A stretch of DNA of 32,682 nucleotides from an uncultured Lachnospiraceae bacterium (GTDB taxonomy: Bacteria > Bacillota_A > Clostridia > Lachnospirales > Lachnospiraceae), in NCBI GenBank assembly GCA_902773195.1, contig CACYDL010000011.1:1-32682 (forward strand). The letters run 5' to 3'. This document shows, one piece after another, positions 15,146 through 20,801 of this stretch. Each line of letters starts with the position of its first letter. The stretch's first letter is position 1. The position numbers were made by a program, and so were the translations under genes. The notes beneath the pieces are model-generated. The model had not been told where the DNA came from, made no database searches, and saw only the letters and a program-made list of their open reading frames with translations.

Positions 15146-16402
15146 ATGTCAGATCTTCATGAAACACAGCCCCTGTGGACCAGGGACTTTACCATCATCA
15201 CCCTCGGCAGCGTCGTCTCCATGTTCGGCAACGCCATGTCCGGGTTCGCCATGAGCCTCATGGTGCTGGACATCTCGGATTCCACGCTGCTCTATTCCGT
15301 GTACGTCGCCATGTTCACTCTCCCGCAGCTTCTGATGCCGGTCGTATCCGGCGCGCTGCTGGACCGCTTCTCGCGGAAGAAGACGATCTACACCCTCGAC
15401 TTCCTTTCCGCCCTCCTGTATTTCCTGATGGCGGCCTTTCTCTTCGCGGGATGGTTTTCCTTCCCGCTGTTCGCCGTGTACTGCTTCGTTCTCGGTTCGA
15501 TCCAGAGCACGTACATGGTGGCCTACGAGAGCTTCTATCCTCTCCTGATCACCGAGGGAAACTACCAGAAGGCCTACTCCATCGCCAGCGTCCTGGAGAC
15601 GGTCTCCGGCGTGATGGTGCCGATATCCGCCTTTCTGTACGGCAGAATCGGTCTCGCTCCCCTGCTGGCGGCCAACGGCGTCTGTTTCCTTGCCGCGGCG
15701 GTCATGGAGACCCGCATCGGCGCCGAAGAGCTCTATATCGACAAGAGAAAGGCGGCGGAGCCGGAGGGGCGCCATCCGGCGGGACAGATCCTGGCGGACA
15801 TCCGGGAGGGATTTCTCTATCTCTTCACGGAGAAGGGGCTTCTCGCCGTCGCGGCCTATTTCGCCGTCTCCTCCATCTGCGGAGGCGTCTCCTCCGTCAT
15901 CACCCTGCCCTACTTCCGGGGCGCCTTCCCCGCCGGCGAGTACCGCTTCATGTTCGTCATGGCCTTCATGCTGATCGGAAGGGCGGTCGGGGGAACGATT
16001 CATTACAGAACGAAAATACCCGCGGAGCAGCGGTACAGGACGGCCCTGGCCGTCTACATCGTCATCTCTCTGTGCGAGGGCTTCTACCTGTTTTTCTCCC
16101 TTCCCGTCATGACGGTCCTGTGCTTCGTCATGGGCTTCGGCGGGGTGACGAGCTACACGATCCGCATCTCGGCGACCCAGAGCTATGTGCCTGACGAAAA
16201 GAAGGGCCGGTTCAACGGCGCCTTCAACATGCTCTCCACGGCAGGAGCGCTGATCGGGGAGCTCGCGGCGGGCGCTCTGGCGGTGCGCCTTCCGGGAAGG
16301 CTGATCCTGATGTCGTCCATGCTGCTGTGCGCGCTGGCCGCCGTCGTTTTCATCGGCGGAAGAAAGCAGGCGGTCGCCGCCATCTACAACCGGACCGAGT
16401 AA
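15146..16402 (+). CDS. Major facilitator superfamily transporter
   Basis: A 418-residue, 12-helix permease. The start region DFTIITLGSVVSMFGNAMSG and the loop DRFSRKKTIYTLDF (the DRxxRK motif between helices 2 and 3) are typical of MFS exporters of the MefA/MFS_3 type, which handle drugs or small metabolites. ATG 15146 has aaaggtg about 11 nt upstream; the longer frame from 15086 runs through the promoter. It is transcribed away from the AraC/GH39-like gene and ends at a strong terminator 44 bp downstream, so it is monocistronic. Its substrate is unknown; the C-terminal domain gives no specific clue. Confidence 0.82.
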   Translation: MSDLHETQPLWTRDFTIITLGSVVSMFGNAMSGFAMSLMVLDISDSTLLYSVYVAMFTLPQLLMPVVSGALLDRFSRKKTIYTLDFLSALLYFLMAAFLFAGWFSFPLFAVYCFVLGSIQSTYMVAYESFYPLLITEGNYQKAYSIASVLETVSGVMVPISAFLYGRIGLAPLLAANGVCFLAAAVMETRIGAEELYIDKRKAAEPEGRHPAGQILADIREGFLYLFTEKGLLAVAAYFAVSSICGGVSSVITLPYFRGAFPAGEYRFMFVMAFMLIGRAVGGTIHYRTKIPAEQRYRTALAVYIVISLCEGFYLFFSLPVMTVLCFVMGFGGVTSYTIRISATQSYVPDEKKGRFNGAFNMLSTAGALIGELAAGALAVRLPGRLILMSSMLLCALAAVVFIGGRKQAVAAIYNRTE

Positions 16403-16445
16403 GAAGCAGGAAACCCGCGGGGAGCGTTTCATCCCCTTTCGTCGA

Positions 16446-16476
16446 GGCAGGATCGCGTCCGCGATCCTGCCTTTTT
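16446..16476 (+). terminator. Strong intrinsic terminator after the MFS gene
   Basis: GGCAGGATCGC/GCGATCCTGCC (11-bp perfect stem, GTCC loop) followed directly by TTTTT. It lies between the convergent genes ending at 16402 and 16496 and may act in both directions, although the minus-strand side lacks a U-tract. Confidence 0.9.
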
Positions 16477-16495
16477 ATGCGCTTTTATGCGTCTC

Positions 16496-17623
16496 TCACC
16501 GGATGGTGTGAAGCTCGTAGGATCTCGTGCCCAGACCGATCTTCTCGGCGTGGGCCAGGGTCTCCTTCCACCGGACGTTCGGATTGCTGTCCAGGAAATG
16601 GTCGTGATGGTGATGCCACTCCGGCTTCGCCAGGTTGTCGCCCAGCTGGCTGTTGCGCACCGGGACTGCCTCCTGGCAGAGATCCGCGCAGGCCTGATCC
16701 AGCGCCACCGGATCAAAGGACGCCAGCATGCCGATATTTGGCAGGATGGGCGCGTCGTTTTCGCTGTGGCAGTCGCAGTTCGGCGACACGTCCATGATCA
16801 GGCTGATATGGAAGCAGGGCCTGTCGTGGCAGATGGCGTGGGTATACTCGGCGATCTTGCAGCAGAGCAGCTCGTTGGCCGAGTCGTTGATATTGACGAT
16901 CGCGTCGAAGGCGCAGGCGCCGATGCAGCGGCCGCAGCCCTTGCACTGATCCGGATCGATGAAGGCCTTCCGGTCCTGTCCGTAGGAGATGGCGCCGCTT
17001 CCGCACTCCTTCGCGCAGCGCTGACATCCCCGGCACAGCGCCCGGTTCACTTCGGGCGTCCCTTCCTTGTGCTGATGCATCTTGCCCGCGCGGCTCCCGC
17101 CGCCCATGCCGATATTCTTGATGGCCCCGCCGAAGCCGGTGCTCTCGTGGCCCTTGAAATGGCTGAGGGAGATCAGGACGTCGGCGTCCATGAGCGCCCT
17201 GCCGATGAGGGCCGTCCGGCAGTACTCCCCGTTGGGGACCTCGACCTCGACGTCATCGGTCCCTCTCAGTCCGTCGCCGATGATGACGTGACATCCCGTC
17301 GTGATGGTGTTGAAGCCGTTGATCTCCGCGCAGGTCAGGTGATCCAGGGCGTTGGTGCGGCTCCCCGGATAGAGGGTGTTGCAGTCCGTAAGGAAGGGGA
17401 CGCCGTCCAGCTCCCGAACCAGGTCCGCCACCGCCTTCACGTAGTTGGGACGGAGATAGGCGCAGTTGCCCAGTTCCCCGAAGTGCATCTTGATGGCGGT
17501 AAATTTGCTGTCAAAGTCGATGTCGGCGATCCCCGCGGCCCGGCACAGCTTCTGCAGCCTGGCGCACTGGCTCACGCCCGCCGTCGTCCTGAAATCCGTA
17601 AAGAAAACCTTTGATTTTTCCAT
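16496..17623 (-). CDS. DUF362 domain-containing 4Fe-4S protein
   Basis: The 375-residue protein has a DUF362 domain (residues about 1-180: FDSKFTAIKMHFGELGNCAY, then PFLTDCNTLYPGSRTNALDH, then LISLSHFKGHESTGFGGAIK). Two ferredoxin-type clusters follow: Cys197, 200, 203, 207 and Cys227, 230, 233, 237. The remainder is a DUF362 tail with LASFDPVALDQACADL. The family is common in anaerobes and is thought to act in electron transfer, but the substrate is not established. The start follows GAGGTGAGGTGAG, and the preceding gene's TGA lies one base before the ATG, so the two are probably translationally coupled. No export signal is seen. Confidence 0.85.
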   Translation of the reverse strand: MEKSKVFFTDFRTTAGVSQCARLQKLCRAAGIADIDFDSKFTAIKMHFGELGNCAYLRPNYVKAVADLVRELDGVPFLTDCNTLYPGSRTNALDHLTCAEINGFNTITTGCHVIIGDGLRGTDDVEVEVPNGEYCRTALIGRALMDADVLISLSHFKGHESTGFGGAIKNIGMGGGSRAGKMHQHKEGTPEVNRALCRGCQRCAKECGSGAISYGQDRKAFIDPDQCKGCGRCIGACAFDAIVNINDSANELLCCKIAEYTHAICHDRPCFHISLIMDVSPNCDCHSENDAPILPNIGMLASFDPVALDQACADLCQEAVPVRNSQLGDNLAKPEWHHHHDHFLDSNPNVRWKETLAHAEKIGLGTRSYELHTIR

Positions 17624-17624
17624 C

Positions 17625-17903
17625 TCACCTCACCTCAAAAATATGATCTTCGGCGCTGAGGAAGTATTTCCCGAGTTCCGGAAGCCACTTTTTGAAGGTT
17701 TCTCCCTGAACGCTCTTCCGGAACAGCGCTTCGCTCTCCCAGTGAGACAGGTACAGTACCCTTCCGGGCGTGCCCGGATCCGTCAGGATCTCCATGGAGA
17801 TGCATCCCTCATCCTTCTCCACCGTCTCGGCCGCGAAGGCCTTCGCGACGGGAAGATACGCCTCTGTATCGGTCACTCTGTCATCGTTGATCACTGTCAC
17901 CAT
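17625..17903 (-). CDS. Antibiotic biosynthesis monooxygenase (ABM)-domain protein
   Basis: A 92-residue ferredoxin-like alpha/beta barrel protein. The pattern (VTVINDDRVTDTEAYLPVAK, then EGCISMEILTDPGTPGRVLY, then SHWESEALFRKSVQ) fits the ABM/DUF718-like dimeric barrels that include quinol monooxygenases and haem-degrading enzymes; here a redox or stress role can only be guessed. ATG 17903 sits 9 nt after GGAGGAG. The upstream region carries a partial duplication of its own leader and ribosome binding site. It is directly followed by the DUF362 gene. Confidence 0.75.
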   Translation of the reverse strand: MVTVINDDRVTDTEAYLPVAKAFAAETVEKDEGCISMEILTDPGTPGRVLYLSHWESEALFRKSVQGETFKKWLPELGKYFLSAEDHIFEVR

Positions 17904-17911
17904 ATCTTCTA

Positions 17912-18053
17912 CTCCTCCCGGAATACAGATTCCGAATGTCATTGGCTGTTTTCGGATGCGAAGTATGTAACCCTCATACTTTCGTATTCGGGAACATTCT
18001 TCAGCTCCTCCCGGAATACAGATTCCGAATGTCATTAGCTGTTTTCGGGTGCG
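17912..18053. repeat. 93-bp-period partial duplication of the ABM gene leader
   Basis: The 49-bp segments 17912-17960 and 18005-18053 differ at only two or so positions and each contains GGGAGGAG on the minus strand plus the small palindrome GGAAT-CTGT-ATTCC. The upstream copy is followed by its own ATG with a 7-residue frame (MFPNTKV) that stops at once. Between the copies lies another inverted repeat, CGAA(A)GTATG / CATACTTCG. This suggests a tandem duplication of the translation-initiation region. Confidence 0.8.
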
Positions 18054-18068
18054 CGGGAAGTCTCTGTG

Positions 18069-19010
18069 TCAGAGAGCGCCCTGCCCGCGGAGCCACTTCT
18101 CCACATTGGCAAAGGCCATCTCCGCCCTTCTCGCGATCGACTCCCGGGTGTCAAAGGCGACGTGGGGCGTGGTCACCAGGTTCGGCGCGCCAAGAAGGGG
18201 ATGCCCCTCGGGCAGCGGCGGATCCTGCTCGAAGACGTCGATGCCCGCCTTGATCCGGTTCTCCCTCAGCGCCGCGGCCAGGGCCTGCGTATCCACGACC
18301 GGGCCGCGGGCCGTATTGATCAGAATCGCCCCGTCTTTCATCTCCGCAATCTGCTTCTCCCCGATCAGGCCCCGCGTCTCATCCGTGAGGGGCGTATGGA
18401 CGGAGATAATGTCGGCCTTGGACATCACCGCGTCGAGCGTATCGTAGGTCAGGCCCAGATCCTTCGCTTCCTGCCTTTCGCTTCTGCTGAAGCCGGTCAG
18501 GCGGCAGTGAAATGCCCTGAACAGCTCCGCCGTGCGAAGACCGATCGCGCCGGTTCCGATGATTCCCACCGTCTTTCCCGCCAGCTCGTTTCCCTGCAGC
18601 CCGGCTTTTCCGCCGCCGGCCTGGACGGACCGGTCGCAGGCGGAAATGTTCCGCAGGCAGTCCAGCGTAAGGCCCAGCGCCAGCTCGGCCACCGCGTCGG
18701 TGCAGTATCCCGGCGTGTTCGCGACAGGTATTCCGCGTTCCTCGCAGGCCTTCGCGTCCACATGGTCGATCCCGACGAAAGCGACCGAAATGAACCGGAC
18801 CTTACCGCACGCCGCGATCACCTCCCCCGGGAGGGGATGATTGGCGAGCATCAGCACGTCCGCGTCCCGGCCCCGGCGGATCAGCTCCTCCGTGTCCGTC
18901 GTAAACGTGTCCCAGGCCCGGAAGCTGTGTCCCGCCACCTCGAGTTTCCCGGAAAGTTCCTTCAGTGTGTCCGCCGGAATCCCCAGCGGCTCAAGCAATA
19001 CGATTTTCAT
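18069..19010 (-). CDS. D-isomer-specific 2-hydroxyacid dehydrogenase
   Basis: The 313-residue protein is an NAD(P)-dependent dehydrogenase of the D-2-hydroxyacid/phosphoglycerate dehydrogenase family. It has the GxGxxG nucleotide loop (KTVGIIGTGAIGLRTAELF), the catalytic Arg in NTARGPVVD, the Glu in DVFEQDPPLPEGHPLL and the His in TTPHVAFDTRE. Family members interconvert 2-oxo acids and D-2-hydroxy acids such as D-lactate, glycerate or phenyllactate; the exact substrate cannot be told. ATG 19010 has GGGAGG 6 nt upstream; TTG 19031 is in frame but lies outside the ribosome binding site. It is followed 165 bp later by the ABM gene and preceded by a hairpin after the flavodoxin gene. Confidence 0.88.
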   Translation of the reverse strand: MKIVLLEPLGIPADTLKELSGKLEVAGHSFRAWDTFTTDTEELIRRGRDADVLMLANHPLPGEVIAACGKVRFISVAFVGIDHVDAKACEERGIPVANTPGYCTDAVAELALGLTLDCLRNISACDRSVQAGGGKAGLQGNELAGKTVGIIGTGAIGLRTAELFRAFHCRLTGFSRSERQEAKDLGLTYDTLDAVMSKADIISVHTPLTDETRGLIGEKQIAEMKDGAILINTARGPVVDTQALAAALRENRIKAGIDVFEQDPPLPEGHPLLGAPNLVTTPHVAFDTRESIARRAEMAFANVEKWLRGQGAL

Positions 19011-19031
19011 CCTCCGCCTCCCATATGACAA

Positions 19032-19060
19032 CCGGCGGCAGATCGGATCTCCGCCGCCGG
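19032..19060 (-). terminator. Hairpin after the flavodoxin gene
   Basis: Perfect 8-bp arms CCGGCGGC/GCCGCCGG around a 13-nt loop that itself contains AGATC/GATCT. It is followed on the minus strand by TTGTC only, so it is a weak terminator or an RNA-processing hairpin between the flavodoxin and dehydrogenase genes. Confidence 0.45.
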
Positions 19061-19088
19061 CAGATGTGTCTTTGCGCGTTCCTTCGTC

Positions 19089-19499
19089 TTATCCCACGAT
19101 TTTCCTGGCGAATTCCGCCGCCGCTCTCTCGTCGCTGCTGTCCGGGCGTCCCTTGTGAATGCCCTTGAATTCGCCTTTGCAGTGGAATTCGCGTTCATCC
19201 ATCGGGATGCCGGCCTTGTCCGCCTCCGCCTTGACCTTTTTGTAAGTGGAATTCAGCAGGGCGGCGGACCCGAAATTGACGATTCTGCCGACCTTTTCCC
19301 TGTCCAGGGAGCGCACAAAATCCCTCACCTCGGGGTCGATGCTGAAGGCGTAATAGGAATTACCCAGAAAGAGGATATCGACGTACTCCGTGACGGGGGA
19401 GGTGATGGGGAGCGCTTCCGCTCCGACCGCCCCGGCGATGGCTTCCGCCAGACGTCTGGTGTTGCCTGTTTTTGTGTAGTACCTGACTGCGATCTTCAA
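19089..19499 (-). CDS. Flavodoxin-family protein (TTG start)
   Basis: A 136-residue flavodoxin-like protein. KIAVRYYTKTGNTRRLAEAI contains the FMN phosphate-binding loop TKTGNT; VDILFLGNSYYAF and IVNFGSAALLNSTY are the two isoalloxazine-contacting loops. Size fits a short-chain flavodoxin, an electron carrier. No ATG precedes the conserved first strand; TTG 19499 lies about 10 nt after AAAGGAG, so a TTG start is proposed. It sits between the aldo/keto reductase and dehydrogenase genes on the same strand, and may supply electrons to one of them. Confidence 0.8.
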   Translation of the reverse strand: MKIAVRYYTKTGNTRRLAEAIAGAVGAEALPITSPVTEYVDILFLGNSYYAFSIDPEVRDFVRSLDREKVGRIVNFGSAALLNSTYKKVKAEADKAGIPMDEREFHCKGEFKGIHKGRPDSSDERAAAEFARKIVG

Positions 19500-19622
19500 A
19501 ACTGTGATACTCCTTTCTCCCGGACAGCCGGGGAGGCCGGCGCGGCGTCCCGGCTTCCGGAAACACTTCAGGCGCCTTGAGGCATCCCGTTTTCCGGACG
19601 CCCGCGGCACCTGTGCGGCGTC

Positions 19623-20765
19623 TCAGCTTCCGAACAGCTGTGACGCCATCTCCATCCTCTCTGTGATCTTTACGCCGAAGGGACATCGCTCCTCGCAGTT
19701 CCCGCACCCCACGCAGTCTCCCGCCCTGCGGGGAAGATCCTCGTAATGGGCGCGCAGGCTCTGCGGCACGGAGGGCTGTACGGCTGCCAGATCATAAAAC
19801 TTGTTGACCATCGCGATGTCGATGTCCATGGGACACGGCTTGCAGTGGCCGCAGTAGGTGCACTGCCCCCTGTAGGAATGAAGGGGCGCAGAGGCGATGA
19901 CCGAGGCGTAATCCTTCTCGCTCTCATCCGCCGTCTCATAGGAGACCGCCGCGTCCACCTGTTCCTTCGTATCATATCCGCAGAGGATCGAACATACGCC
20001 CGGCCTGGTGAGGGCATAGTGAATGCACTGCGCCGGCGTGAAGACCGTCCCGAAGGGAGAGGTCGACGCGTCGAACAGTCTTCCCCCGAAGAAGCCCTTC
20101 ATCACGGTGATGCCCACGTCCTTCTCCTCGCAGAGGCGGTAGAGCGCCGCGCGCTCGGGATCGATCCCGGAGAGTTCCTCCCCGTAGCCCTCAAACATCG
20201 TGTTCAGGTCGTCGCTGGCGGGCTTCATGTCGAAGGCCGGGTTGATGCTGAACAGGATCATCTCGACGAAACCGGTTTCCACCGCTCTCTTCGCCATCCG
20301 CGGATTGTGGGTGCTCAGACCGATGTGGCGGATGACGCCGCTGTCGTGAAGCGCCCGGACGTAGCGGAGGAAATCCGTGTTCATGCAGGCATTCCAGTCC
20401 TCCTCGGAATCCACGTAGTGGATCATGCCGAGGTCGATGTAGCCGCCTCCGATCCTTTCCAGCAGGTCCTCAAAGGCCGGCTTCACATAGGCCATATCCC
20501 GGCATCTGACATACTGTCCGTCCTGCCAGGTGGAACCGATGTGTCCCTGCACATACCACCGCTCTCTCTGACCGGCGATGCCCTTTCCTATGATGTCCCT
20601 GGATTTCGGGTCCGGCATCCAGCAGTCGATGATGTTGATCCCTTTCTCCGCGGCGTGACGGATCAGCGCGACGCCGTCCTCCTCCGGATGGCGCTCCAGC
20701 CATTCTCCTCCGAATCCGACCTCGCTTACCATAAGGCCCGTCCTGCCGAGTCTTCTGTATCTCAT
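19623..20765 (-). CDS. Aldo/keto reductase with C-terminal two-cluster ferredoxin domain
   Basis: The 380-residue protein joins an aldo/keto reductase barrel (RYRRLGRTGLMVSEVGFGG, then YIDLGMIHYVD, then IRHIGLSTHNPRMAKRAVET) to a ferredoxin-like tail with Cys302, 305, 308, 311 and Cys351, 354, 357, 361 for two 4Fe-4S clusters. In typical aldo/keto reductases the tetrad is Asp, Tyr, Lys, His. Here Asp47 and the His of MIHYVD are present, but the Tyr position reads Asp52 and the Lys position His75, so chemistry probably differs. This fused type is frequent in anaerobes. ATG 20765 has AAAGGCAGG upstream. Its start lies 36 bp from the stop of the repeat protein gene. Confidence 0.87.
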   Translation of the reverse strand: MRYRRLGRTGLMVSEVGFGGEWLERHPEEDGVALIRHAAEKGINIIDCWMPDPKSRDIIGKGIAGQRERWYVQGHIGSTWQDGQYVRCRDMAYVKPAFEDLLERIGGGYIDLGMIHYVDSEEDWNACMNTDFLRYVRALHDSGVIRHIGLSTHNPRMAKRAVETGFVEMILFSINPAFDMKPASDDLNTMFEGYGEELSGIDPERAALYRLCEEKDVGITVMKGFFGGRLFDASTSPFGTVFTPAQCIHYALTRPGVCSILCGYDTKEQVDAAVSYETADESEKDYASVIASAPLHSYRGQCTYCGHCKPCPMDIDIAMVNKFYDLAAVQPSVPQSLRAHYEDLPRRAGDCVGCGNCEERCPFGVKITERMEMASQLFGS

Positions 20766-20801
20766 ATTATGCCTGCCTTTCGATGTGTTCTTCCGGGTCT
20801 T

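Noticed and set aside
12636..15254. 872-codon plus-strand frame opposite the AraC/GH39-like gene
   Set aside because: It covers the regulator in antisense and runs into the MFS gene; low-complexity Arg/His/Pro-rich translation is typical of a GC-rich shadow.
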